Counted from the first letter of the stretch, positions 16,748 through 25,251 are shown. The stretch is DNA of 32,080 nt from an uncultured Prevotella sp. (GCA_944320675.1 CALUIJ010000137.1:1-32080), one strand, 5' to 3'. The notes: generated from the sequence alone by a model not told the origin. A program made the numbers and translations.

Positions 16748-18011
16748 TTCTCGACATGAAATTATACACAATCAAAAATAAGAAATTAGGAATCAAAAGG
16801 ATTTGAAGAATGTATGCCTTAAACGGCAAATACATTATACCAAACTCCAATACCAAAATTATCAATGCAAAAATGGTTATCGTACTAAAACTATATACTT
16901 CTCTTTTTATCAATTTCCTTATATACCATTCTAATATACAGCAAAAAGCAAAAGCGTATATTACCGTCCAAACTCGTCCGAAATCAAAATAAATATCACC
17001 TATCCATGAATAAAATATCCTATTAGGAATACCCAAACGAGGTTCCCAATATTCTCTTCTTTCTTCAAGATCTGTTATAGGATTCATTCCTAATAGTTCT
17101 TTCAACAAGCCGAAAGCATTATCACCGTTCATCGTTACGTCAACATTCCAAAGATATTGACAGAAACGAATAGGAGCTTCACCGGAATAAAGAGACAACC
17201 ATGTAAAAATATCTATATTTTCATTTGCTCCGCCACTGTTAAACCTAGCTATCGTTATTATTACTAACGAAACGACCAATATAGGCAACCCTATTGTTAT
17301 TATCTTAACTATTTTCTTTCGCACATTTGACGGTAAAGATGCTTTGAATAGTAGAAATACTATAAAGAAATACATCAAATTTCTTACGATTCCAACCCTT
17401 GAAGCTCCAGCGTATGCTTCTAATATTGATGTTAAAAAAGCAAGCATGGCAATCCATGCATACTTACGGTACTCTTTACCTTTTCCATACAAGTAAAAGA
17501 AAATAATCGGCCATATATAAACAAACCATCTGCACACGGCCATGGTTTTTCTTCCTATAAATGACAAATGCGAACCAACAATATCTTCAGAGGACTCATA
17601 AATTGAACCTAATGATGTTGTTTGGGTCTGAATGGCAATATATAAAATTTCCACAAAAGCTTCCAATACGAATGGCGACATTAATTGCATAAAAAGAACA
17701 ATAAACGCACCACCTCTATTATTTGCCTGAAACCTTAAGCCGTCCAACTCTTTTGAATGCACATAAATAGGAATCATACATATATTCAGGCAAATAAATA
17801 AATATACCAACGGTGGCCATTCTATATCTTCACCGGAAACAAGGATAGAACCTAATCCATTATAAAAGACTATCGAGGTCAAGGCGGACACCGTATAAGT
17901 AATCAACAACATTCCCCCTAATCCTACTTTTTTAGTCTTTAACAAATAAATGACTAAAAGAGCTATCCATGCTATTGCATAACAACCTAAGTATATGTTA
18001 CTAAAAAACAT
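16737..18011 (-). CDS. O-antigen/capsule repeat-unit polymerase (Wzy-like)
   Basis: 424 residues, hydrophobic throughout, with roughly ten to twelve membrane helices (e.g. IYLGCYAIAWIALLVIYLL, ILVVSLVIITIA, FALIILVLEFGIMYL) and a large polar loop at about 255-325 (FNSGGANENIDIFTWLSLYS). Size, topology and context match a Wzy polymerase, which joins lipid-linked repeat units outside the inner membrane; sequence in this family is poorly conserved, so the call rests largely on topology. It is the only polymerase candidate in the locus. A 225-bp AT-rich gap precedes it, the largest between the sugar genes, and may hold a second promoter although I see no good box. Confidence 0.8.
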   Translation of the reverse strand: MFFSNIYLGCYAIAWIALLVIYLLKTKKVGLGGMLLITYTVSALTSIVFYNGLGSILVSGEDIEWPPLVYLFICLNICMIPIYVHSKELDGLRFQANNRGGAFIVLFMQLMSPFVLEAFVEILYIAIQTQTTSLGSIYESSEDIVGSHLSFIGRKTMAVCRWFVYIWPIIFFYLYGKGKEYRKYAWIAMLAFLTSILEAYAGASRVGIVRNLMYFFIVFLLFKASLPSNVRKKIVKIITIGLPILVVSLVIITIARFNSGGANENIDIFTWLSLYSGEAPIRFCQYLWNVDVTMNGDNAFGLLKELLGMNPITDLEERREYWEPRLGIPNRIFYSWIGDIYFDFGRVWTVIYAFAFCCILEWYIRKLIKREVYSFSTITIFALIILVLEFGIMYLPFKAYILQILLIPNFLFLIVYNFMSRNVR

Positions 18012-18236
18012 TTTTACAGTTTAATTTATACATCAACATTCCACCTACATGTGTCAAAATTTGTAATGTCTTTACTCATATAAGAAATAGCTATTACTGC
18101 ACTTCAAGTATAATGGACAAATCTTAACTTGGCAACATCAACCATATCAATTATGAATAAAAATATAATCAATAGTAAGCAGTAAAGTAATTTAATTGAC
18201 GAATATGGAAACTACTTTTTGCAAAAGGGAAAAGCC

Positions 18237-19403
18237 TTAATTCATTTTTACTAAATCAATTATCTTGGAAGCGTCCCATGCTTTCATACGATATTCTTTC
18301 ATCTTTGTAGATAGAAGTTCTCTCAAATTAAGAGCATTCCCTAATGTATATAAGAATGCATTGAGTAATTGTCCATTATTTATATTTACGCTATCAACTA
18401 TTGTTTCTTGTGGCATTTCAATATCCTTGGCAATACCTCTTGATTTAATTGAGTAGCCAATAGCTATTGCTGGTGTTTTAGTGGAATAAGCTGAAATAAC
18501 GGCGTGTGTACGCCCACCAATAAAACAGTGGCATTTAGAAATCACATATCTAATCTGACAATAATTTAAATCATCAATATCAAGAACATGTATTCTATTT
18601 GAAGCATATTTCTCTTTTATTAAATTGCTTACAATCCGATCATCCTGCCCTTTCCACAAAACATGCGGGATAAGTAGAATTTGATAATCGGTTGATTGAA
18701 GTATATACTTTATGAGAATATCCACTTCTTTGGCAAAAGCTGAATTTAAATCAAATCCACCCATTACATAATTGCTTAAATTAACACCTATCACTTCACC
18801 TTGCAAAAAGCATGCAGGAAGTTGGCAAGGAATAGGCTCAAGAACAAAAGCCGGGTCTGGAAATACTGAGACATTATGAATATTATGGCCGGCTAAAACT
18901 TCCTGTGTCAACGTTTCGCGTACATATATGTGTGAGAATTGTTTGAGTGCATGTAATTTGCGTTGAGTAATATTCTTCTCTCCAATTGAGCACCCCCATA
19001 AAGTGGAACGAATACCACGCTTATGTAAATAATCTACAGTATAAATAACTTGATTTTCATTGTAGCACATCATGTCTCCACCTGTGGAAATCATGATGTC
19101 ATCTTTATTCATCTGATCTAAAAATGGAGTATATTCATACTGATAGATAAAAGACTTTCTTTTCCATTCTTCATGTATCACGCTTTTATACATTTTATTT
19201 TTAATACGAAACGGTATACCCCTTTGACGCATTGGTTGCAAGGTAATATAGTCATCAACTTTTAATCGATGATCTAACTCCATATCTGTACTAAGCCCTA
19301 TCAGATTATCTTTATTCTCTTTTAAAATTAAAGCTGTGCCCTTGGCTATAGCTTCACACCCACGATTACCGCCATCTAAGTGGATAGGAAAATAATATTT
19401 CAT
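18237..19403 (-). CDS. Polysaccharide pyruvyl transferase family protein
   Basis: 388 residues. It shows the family layout: an N-terminal GGNRGCEAIAKGTALIL (nucleotide-fold glycine motif), DIMISTGGDMMCYNENQVI, TLWGCSIGEKN, VYVRE-like IYVRETLTQEVL, FPDPAFVLEP, the middle strand VIGVNLSNYVMGG, and the C-terminal CHCFIGGRTHAVISAYSTKT followed by PAIAIGYSIKSRGIAKDI. These enzymes place a pyruvate ketal from phosphoenolpyruvate on a sugar, which gives the polymer negative charge. It follows the ThDP-enzyme gene by 4 bp, so the two are tightly coupled. Confidence 0.9.
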   Translation of the reverse strand: MKYYFPIHLDGGNRGCEAIAKGTALILKENKDNLIGLSTDMELDHRLKVDDYITLQPMRQRGIPFRIKNKMYKSVIHEEWKRKSFIYQYEYTPFLDQMNKDDIMISTGGDMMCYNENQVIYTVDYLHKRGIRSTLWGCSIGEKNITQRKLHALKQFSHIYVRETLTQEVLAGHNIHNVSVFPDPAFVLEPIPCQLPACFLQGEVIGVNLSNYVMGGFDLNSAFAKEVDILIKYILQSTDYQILLIPHVLWKGQDDRIVSNLIKEKYASNRIHVLDIDDLNYCQIRYVISKCHCFIGGRTHAVISAYSTKTPAIAIGYSIKSRGIAKDIEMPQETIVDSVNINNGQLLNAFLYTLGNALNLRELLSTKMKEYRMKAWDASKIIDLVKMN

Positions 19404-19407
19404 ACAA

Positions 19408-21156
19408 TTATTTTTTCAAGATAGATTTGATTGTATTGATGCCGGATTCACCCAATAAGCCCTTTGCAATCCTTTTCATATTGCCTTTTAAACTTGTATC
19501 TATTTCTATATTCCACATTTGCTTTAAAGCCTCATCTTCATCTTTCACCTGTGTAAAAACTTCAAACACAATAGGTTTTTCTGTCAATTCCGGCGTAATG
19601 AAACGAGAGTATACAAGCTCAAATTCTTTCTTATTTGACGCTGATAAGTATTCATATCCTAAATCTTCCACATAATGGCGAACTAAAGTTGATGATTGAT
19701 GTCCAAAATGATCTTTTGCAGATATATATGATTCTATATCATTCACACAAGTAACAATATTTGTTTGCTTGAACAAGAGGAATTCAGCCCCTAACGAATT
19801 GTTTATCAATAAAACTCTTAGATTATTTCCAATATGTCGATTCCCAAGAGAATTCATGTCATAAAAGAAAGAGAGGTCACCAACTATGCCAAAATAAAGT
19901 TTATCAGGATGCAATAGTGAAGCACCTATAAGAGAAGAAAGGTTTCCATCAATACCAAAACCACCTTCATTACAGAAAGTGTCAATACTTTTATCTATAT
20001 GGAAATATCCCCAAGAACGTAACGGGCTAAGTATGCCAAGATGCAATACACAACCATGGGGCAATTTGTCATGTAAGCGTTTTGCAACCCAAAGATGAGA
20101 GAAAGGCAATTCCGGTACACAATTCCATAATCGTTGCTGGAATTTCAGACAGCTATCTAAATAAGAACTATTACTATTTGCTTCTGCATGGTCTGCATAA
20201 TAATTGAAAAAACTCTGTTCGCGCATTTCAAATACATTCGTCAGCTTTTTATAGCGGTCAACAATCTGCCCATCTTCCGCTACACGCCACACCTCTTTCG
20301 GTTTTGAAACAATGCTCGGGAAATCGCTCATATTGCCGATATGAATTAACAAATCCGGCTGACAGTTATTGTCATCAATGCTTTGTTGGGCTACTAAATT
20401 ATAAGCAACCTTATATTTACTTTTATAGTTTGCTGTCGGTTCTGTAAAAATGACAGCATTAACCACATGACAAAATTTATCTATAGCTATTGTTTCTTCT
20501 TCAGTCCACCTGATATGTGATCCGCAGAATACGGCAATCTTTCCTTGTGGCAAAGCAGGTAATACGTCTCCCATGGTAAATCGCCTAATCACTCTTTGTT
20601 TAGGAAGTTCCTTTACTGAGTAATTACGTGAATAGGTTGTTGTCAAATTAATATGCACTGGGCCACCACCATGATGTCTTAATGCAAGAATAGCCATGTT
20701 TGCTTTCACATTACAATTCCAAGCATCATTATCATCTTTTATTGTTTGCAAATGAGTACTAAAAACCACTGTGTCTTTCGGCTGACACGACCTATCTAAA
20801 ACTTGCGTTACAAGATGTCCTATCTTACTTTCGTCCTGTGTGGAAGTTACAGCTAAAACTGGCAATTTACGGTAATAAGCTTCAGTTAAAGCAGGAAAAT
20901 AGTTTCGTGACGCCGTTGCTCCTGTGCAGCTAAGCACAACAGGCTCCCCACTTTCCGCCGCCATACCGCATGCCATATAAGCAGCAGAACGTTCATCGAC
21001 ACAACTGTACATCTCAAACCACGAATCCTGTTGCAGGCTTCCGACGAATGTGACATTCGTTGAACCTGGAGAAGCAATCACCCTCTTTATTCCATGTTCT
21101 TTTAATAGCGCAATAAGGATTTGCACATTGCGCTCATTGGTATAGTATTGTTCCAT
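19408..21156 (-). CDS. MenD-like thiamine-diphosphate-dependent enzyme of unknown substrate
   Basis: 582 residues from the ATG at 21156, chosen because it follows the SDR stop by 16 bp; an upstream ATG (21195) would overlap that gene. The three-domain ThDP fold is clear. VIASPGSTNVTF is followed by the catalytic glutamate in CVDERSAAYMACG (Glu55) and CTGATASRNYFPALTEAYYR. Later come CNEGGFGIDGNLS and the cofactor motif GDLSFFYDMNSL (426-437) with NNSLGAEF. The overall pattern is MenD (2-oxoglutarate carboligase), but MenD's SPGSR reads SPGST and NRGASGIDG reads NEGGFGIDG, so arginines expected to bind its substrates are missing and no men genes are near. It probably joins a two- or four-carbon unit to a sugar or small acceptor, with the adjacent SDR as partner; this is inference. 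Confidence 0.8.
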   Translation of the reverse strand: MEQYYTNERNVQILIALLKEHGIKRVIASPGSTNVTFVGSLQQDSWFEMYSCVDERSAAYMACGMAAESGEPVVLSCTGATASRNYFPALTEAYYRKLPVLAVTSTQDESKIGHLVTQVLDRSCQPKDTVVFSTHLQTIKDDNDAWNCNVKANMAILALRHHGGGPVHINLTTTYSRNYSVKELPKQRVIRRFTMGDVLPALPQGKIAVFCGSHIRWTEEETIAIDKFCHVVNAVIFTEPTANYKSKYKVAYNLVAQQSIDDNNCQPDLLIHIGNMSDFPSIVSKPKEVWRVAEDGQIVDRYKKLTNVFEMREQSFFNYYADHAEANSNSSYLDSCLKFQQRLWNCVPELPFSHLWVAKRLHDKLPHGCVLHLGILSPLRSWGYFHIDKSIDTFCNEGGFGIDGNLSSLIGASLLHPDKLYFGIVGDLSFFYDMNSLGNRHIGNNLRVLLINNSLGAEFLLFKQTNIVTCVNDIESYISAKDHFGHQSSTLVRHYVEDLGYEYLSASNKKEFELVYSRFITPELTEKPIVFEVFTQVKDEDEALKQMWNIEIDTSLKGNMKRIAKGLLGESGINTIKSILKK

Positions 21157-21172
21157 TTTTGCTCTTTTATTT

Positions 21173-22042
21173 TTAGAATTTGTAATTAACATCATCGAAA
21201 GTTATCAAACCCGCACCACCTGTCATACAAACTATATCTCCCACAATTGTCTTTCCCATATCACTTACCAAGAACACTGCCATATTGGCTATTTCTTCAG
21301 GAAGCGCAAAACGTCCTAATGGATTACGTTCGATTGTTAGGTCGTCTTTCTTATCATTCAAAAGCATAGGAGTAGCCGTTGGGCCAGGAGCGACTCCATT
21401 TACTACAATTCCATAAGGAATAAATGACTTAGCCAGTCCTAAAGTCAATCCTCTTATTCCCCATTTCGACATGGTATAAGCTGACGATGCCGGACGAAAA
21501 GAAGATGAAGAAGCTATATTCAAGATATTTCCACCAATGTTTTGCCGTTTCATATACTTACCTATTGCCTGTGAAAGGAAAAATGTTCCTTTTAGGTTAG
21601 TATCCATTATCATATCATATTGTTCCTCGGCCACATTTGATATGTCGCCACCTAATACGCCCGCATTATTAACCAATATGTCTATTCTTAAATTCCACTG
21701 TGATGAAATCTTTTGTAATGCTGGTTCAAAACTTTCAACACAAGTGTTATCAAGCACATGCCCATATACTTTTTCTATACATCCCGTAGATGAGCGTAGC
21801 ATATCACAAGCTTGTTTAATACGCTTCTCATTACGTCCCGTGATAATCACTGTTGCTCCGCTATTTAAAAAATGTTTTGCTATATAAAAACCTATTCCAC
21901 TTGTTCCGCCTGTTATTAGCGCAACACGTCCGTTCAAAAGTTCATTTGGAGCTAATGTAACAACATTTGCTGTTGTATGAATAATAGGCGCCCCTTTAAA
22001 TATAAATCTTAGCCCACGCTTTATATAATTTTTTACAGACAT
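21173..22042 (-). CDS. Short-chain dehydrogenase/reductase
   Basis: 289 residues of the classical SDR family. It has the cofactor motif TGGTSGIG (44-51), NNAG (125-128), a serine in the run ASSSSF near 179, the catalytic Tyr189 and Lys193 in SAYTMSKWG, and the PGPTATPM segment. ITGRNEKR after beta-2 favours NADPH. A 37-residue basic N-terminal extension (MSVKNYIKRGLRFIFKG) precedes the Rossmann fold and is longer than usual; it might bind the membrane or a partner. It lies 11 bp after wzx and 16 bp before the MenD-like gene. The pairing suggests it reduces a keto group produced or used by that enzyme. Confidence 0.88.
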   Translation of the reverse strand: MSVKNYIKRGLRFIFKGAPIIHTTANVVTLAPNELLNGRVALITGGTSGIGFYIAKHFLNSGATVIITGRNEKRIKQACDMLRSSTGCIEKVYGHVLDNTCVESFEPALQKISSQWNLRIDILVNNAGVLGGDISNVAEEQYDMIMDTNLKGTFFLSQAIGKYMKRQNIGGNILNIASSSSFRPASSAYTMSKWGIRGLTLGLAKSFIPYGIVVNGVAPGPTATPMLLNDKKDDLTIERNPLGRFALPEEIANMAVFLVSDMGKTIVGDIVCMTGGAGLITFDDVNYKF

Positions 22043-22053
22043 AAATAACAGTA

Positions 22054-23595
22054 CTATTTATTAATAAAATTTTTCCGTATAGAACATAACTTGTTAAACA
22101 CTAAGACTCTCTCAGATTTTTCCAATCCAAGGAAATAAATGCTGCCGGCTAAAACTATTATAGATATTAATCCTGTAAAAATAAGGCGCATAACTGATTC
22201 GTCCATAATATAATAAGGTAGTGAAGAAATCATAAATGTAATAAATGTCACAGGAAATATTCGGCATAGTGTTTCTTTCAAAAACATCACTACAGGAAAG
22301 TCTATCAATTCTTTTATTATATACAATTTTACAAAAATCAAAATTGAATAAATGATTATGAATACAATGTATGAAGTATAAGCAGGGAAACCCATCCGGA
22401 ACAATGCATAAGAAATGAAAAACACCAATGAACCGATAATTCCAACCCACAAATAATACTTCTTTACTTTCCCTGTAGCCCAACAAGCATTTGCTGTGGA
22501 ATTTCCCAATATATCGCAAAGAGTACCTATCATGGTCAACCTGAGAAATGTTGCAGTATGTTGAGGCACATTATCCAGCCAAAGTTTCAGGATTATATCC
22601 GCTTCAAACATGAATGGAACGGCAAAAACAAGCATAAGGAAATAAGAATATTTTGCTCCGCGACAAACCAAAGTATACATATATTCCATGTTACCAACCG
22701 CATACGATTTAGTAATTTGTGGATTTAACGCTGTCGTAAAATTTGTGACAAACTGTCTTACGACACTTTCCACTTGTGTTGCAATACCGCGTGCGGCATT
22801 TACAGTCACTCCAAAGAATATATTCATGGCCATATTAACCCCTTGCGTATTAAACAAGTAAGCAGCACTTCCTATTAAATTCCAACCTGCAAAACTTGTA
22901 ATTTCTTTCATCATTGGTTTGTCTATAATCGGCAGATAATGACATTCAGGGAAATGTTTTCGACAATAAATACCGTAAACCAATCGAATGATCAACCCAA
23001 CTACAACGAATAAGATTGAATAAGTAATAAGTTTGTCTATTGGAGAAATATATAATACATAGACTATCGCAAGTTTTAATGTCACTTCCAATATACTGAT
23101 GTATGCAAAAGCGTTCATCCTTTCATGGGCGATAATAGCTGCATTATATGGCACGCTGATCAAGTTCAATATAAATGCCATGATAGCACATTGGAAAGTC
23201 CAATTGGCAGCATATATTCGATCTGTTGGGATATTCAGTTTATTGTTAACAAACAATATACCTATTACTTCAACCAAAACCAAAACAGCTATTGATAATA
23301 ATAATTGGACATTTACACTTGTAGAGAATATATGTTGTAATCGCAAACTTTCCCCTTTGCCTAATTCGTAGGTCAAATAACGGCTGATTGCTGCTCCTAA
23401 TGAACTTGTAAAGAAAGAAAACATAAGAACAAATCCGGCCACCACATTATATACGCCATAATCTTCAACACCTAATGTCGCTAATATTACACGACTCGTA
23501 AAAAGACCAACGATTATGGTAAATATCAGTCGGATATAAAGCAAAAGAGTGTTCTTTGCTATGCGTTTGCTGTTTTCTTTGTTGGATTGTTCCAT
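22054..23595 (-). CDS. Wzx-type oligosaccharide flippase (MOP/MATE superfamily)
   Basis: 513 residues with 12-14 predicted membrane helices. The start KRIAKNTLLLYIRLIFTIIV followed by GLFTSRVILATLGVEDYGVYN is characteristic of Bacteroidetes polysaccharide flippases, as are ITSFAGWNLIGSAAYLFNTQ and ARGIATQVESVV. It moves the lipid-linked repeat unit across the inner membrane for Wzy. It is the first sugar gene of the AT-rich block. Upstream lie about 600 bp of non-coding and relic DNA before the next frame, which separates it from upxY. Confidence 0.9.
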   Translation of the reverse strand: MEQSNKENSKRIAKNTLLLYIRLIFTIIVGLFTSRVILATLGVEDYGVYNVVAGFVLMFSFFTSSLGAAISRYLTYELGKGESLRLQHIFSTSVNVQLLLSIAVLVLVEVIGILFVNNKLNIPTDRIYAANWTFQCAIMAFILNLISVPYNAAIIAHERMNAFAYISILEVTLKLAIVYVLYISPIDKLITYSILFVVVGLIIRLVYGIYCRKHFPECHYLPIIDKPMMKEITSFAGWNLIGSAAYLFNTQGVNMAMNIFFGVTVNAARGIATQVESVVRQFVTNFTTALNPQITKSYAVGNMEYMYTLVCRGAKYSYFLMLVFAVPFMFEADIILKLWLDNVPQHTATFLRLTMIGTLCDILGNSTANACWATGKVKKYYLWVGIIGSLVFFISYALFRMGFPAYTSYIVFIIIYSILIFVKLYIIKELIDFPVVMFLKETLCRIFPVTFITFMISSLPYYIMDESVMRLIFTGLISIIVLAGSIYFLGLEKSERVLVFNKLCSIRKNFINK

Positions 23596-23979
23596 TTAAT
23601 ATTTTACACTCTATATTAGATCATGCTTCAAAAAAAGATATGGAAAAGCATACTATACTGAATTGTATTAAAAATAATCGCAAAATTCATACGTATCACT
23701 TTTTATATAGATAGTACATTAATAAGTATACAATTCTGACTGCCCTAACTTTACAGGCATCATGCCTGTAATAAGATTAAAATATAGTTTGTATTTATAA
23801 TCTATTCACACTTATGTTGATGGTTAAAGACATAAATGTTCCATTGTCACGGTTATCTATGACTATCTCAATGAAGAAAATTCTTGATGTCCCATGATTG
23901 AACATCCATACAATTTAAATGTCAAAAAAAGAGGAAGCGAACATTCTTCCCGTCTTGCCTAAACTAAAAGATGCCAAAG
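23596..23979. other. AT-rich interval upstream of wzx
   Basis: About 380 bp without a gene, strongly AT-rich. The only structured element is the perfect palindrome at 23751-23771. I see no convincing promoter box for wzx and no terminator, so the transcript may read through from upxY. Confidence 0.55.
23751..23771. promoter_or_regulatory. Perfect palindrome TTACAGGCAT-c-ATGCCTGTAA
   Basis: A 10-bp inverted repeat around a single base, about 155 bp upstream of the wzx start. It has the size of a dimeric repressor or activator site. No T run follows it, so it does not look like a terminator. The binding protein is unknown. Confidence 0.35.
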
Positions 23980-24175
23980 CAACTGTATGAGTTCCAACAC
24001 ATCTCTACCGTGGCGGCAGGAGCATGAGCCATTCTACCCAAGGGAAGCTTCACGCGCAAATTGCGTGCGCCGATTGCATAATTCTCCTTGATCACTATGA
24101 TCTTATTGAGAGGCTCTTGTACAACGGCATTTTACCGGCCTTACTGCGATACATTATCGTGTCTATAAAATAAAT
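23980..24175 (-). pseudogene. Relic of a second upxY (NusG-like antiterminator) gene
   Basis: Bases 23980-24070 align with the 3' end of the intact upxY (24625-24715), sharing CTGTATGA, ACCGTGGCGGC, AGGAGC, TTCTACC and CTTCACGCGC at roughly 70% identity by eye. On the minus strand this reads RVKLPLGR ... AAATVE-like, matching RVKRLLVELPTLLAATVE of UpxY. Further upstream (about 24170-24090) the frame reads MYRSKAGKMPLYKS, similar to YRYVRGGYKMPMTV. The region between is deleted and stop codons interrupt it. It is a decayed, internally deleted copy that sits directly before the AT-rich sugar genes, possibly their original regulator. Confidence 0.55.
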
Positions 24176-24192
24176 TTCGCCGCCTTGCCCCA

Positions 24193-24512
24193 TCAACACA
24201 TTGCATCATCGGCATAACGGAAATCATTCAACTTAAAAACCGTCTTACGGTCAGTCGACATGTACACTTCGTTCTCCGACCCCCTGTCGACATACACGCC
24301 AAGGCTGTCAGGACTTTCAATCCAACACTTTGCTTCTATGGCAAACTTGTGGAGAGCGTTGACTTGGACTCCCTTGCAAAACGTTGTTCCCGCAACCGCT
24401 TGAACTGAAGCAAGCACTCTTGCAGCGACATCGGATGCCGCCGCCAATAGTCCACCGAACGCAGTTTCCTCTCGATGGCCGCCCTGTGGTTGTTGTTGAT
24501 TTTTACTTTCAT
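24193..24512 (-). pseudogene. Decayed small gene: mobile-element-like protein and kinase-lobe fragment in two frames
   Basis: Two reading frames both look coding. From the ATG at 24512 one frame gives 58 residues, MKVKINNNHR-AAIERKLRS-VDYWRRHP..., rich in charged residues, stopping at 24336. From about 24370 to 24193 a second frame reads ALHKFAIEAKCWIES, then SENEVYMSTD and VFKLNDFRYADD. That second part resembles the first strands of the kinase-like lobe (ENEVY glycine-rich loop, conserved Lys) of polyvalent proteins encoded on Bacteroides mobile elements. The protein ends abruptly where several hundred residues would normally follow. The simplest reading is a frameshifted, truncated leftover of a mobile element inserted between upxY and the sugar genes. 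A single 108-residue frame from 24519 also spans it. UpxZ, the usual partner of UpxY, is not recognisable here. Confidence 0.4.
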
Positions 24513-24618
24513 CGTGCATTGCTTTAATTAACGTATTGCCCCCAAAAACTTATCTGATTGCAAATATAATCATTTTTCTTCACCCTGACAACCATATACA
24601 TATAATAAATGTATATTA

Positions 24619-25251
24619 TCACAACAGCTGTATGAACTCCGGCTCCACCTCCACCGTGGCGGCGAGGAGCGTGGGCAGTTCTACCAGGAGGCGCTTCACG
24701 CGCGAGCCGCGCGTGGTGACGAGACAGCCCTCGTAGCCGTCGAGGCGGCCGCCGATGATGCGTATGCGGCGGCGGCGCATGTCGGGGGTAACTTCGTCGG
24801 GGCGGTAGTATTTCGGGGTGTCGGCCGCGCTTACGGCGTCGATGAAGCGGCGCATGTCGGCGTCGCGCACGGTCATGGGCATCTTGTAGCCGCCGCGTAC
24901 GTAGCGGTATTGGAACGTGGGCACGCGGCTTACTATGCGGTCGACGACGGAGCGCGGGGCGCAGACGAAGAGGAGGTCGTGTATGACGGGCTGCCAGAGG
25001 CGTTCGCGGCGGCCGCACACGGTATGTATCTTCCACACCATGGGCGTGAAGTTACGTATGTCCATGCCGTCGAGCAGCTTGTAGGCGGGCAGGCGGGCGT
25101 TATGCCGGGTGAGGTCGCGCATGACGAACCACTTGGCCTCGTCGCCGGCAAGAAGCTTTTCGGCCCGTATTTCCGCTGACAGTCTTACGTAGTCGGGCGC
25201 AGCGTCCATCTTATGAAGAAGGTAATTCGAGCTATTCCCGCATGTTGCCAT
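24619..25251 (-). CDS. upxY: UpxY family transcription antiterminator (NusG-like)
   Basis: 210 residues. The NusG N-terminal domain begins at KWFVMRDLTRHNARLPAYKL, continues LDGMDIRNFTPMVWKI, PVIHDLLFVCAPRSVVD, YRYVRGGYKMPMTVRDADM, and is followed by the KOW-type IRIIGGRLDGYEGCLV and the C-terminal LLAATVEVEPEFIQLL. In Bacteroides each capsule locus starts with its own UpxY, which binds RNA polymerase in the 5' leader and lets the long operon be transcribed. An alternative start at Met15 (25209) is possible. It is GC-rich, unlike the wzx-side genes. The downstream upxZ is absent or replaced by the fragment at 24193-24512. Confidence 0.9.
   Translation of the reverse strand: MATCGNSSNYLLHKMDAAPDYVRLSAEIRAEKLLAGDEAKWFVMRDLTRHNARLPAYKLLDGMDIRNFTPMVWKIHTVCGRRERLWQPVIHDLLFVCAPRSVVDRIVSRVPTFQYRYVRGGYKMPMTVRDADMRRFIDAVSAADTPKYYRPDEVTPDMRRRRIRIIGGRLDGYEGCLVTTRGSRVKRLLVELPTLLAATVEVEPEFIQLL

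Noticed and set aside
18026-18079. 17-codon minus-strand frame (MSKDITNFDTCRWNVDV) just before wzy
   Set aside because: Too short to separate from chance, with no clear promoter or ribosome-binding site.
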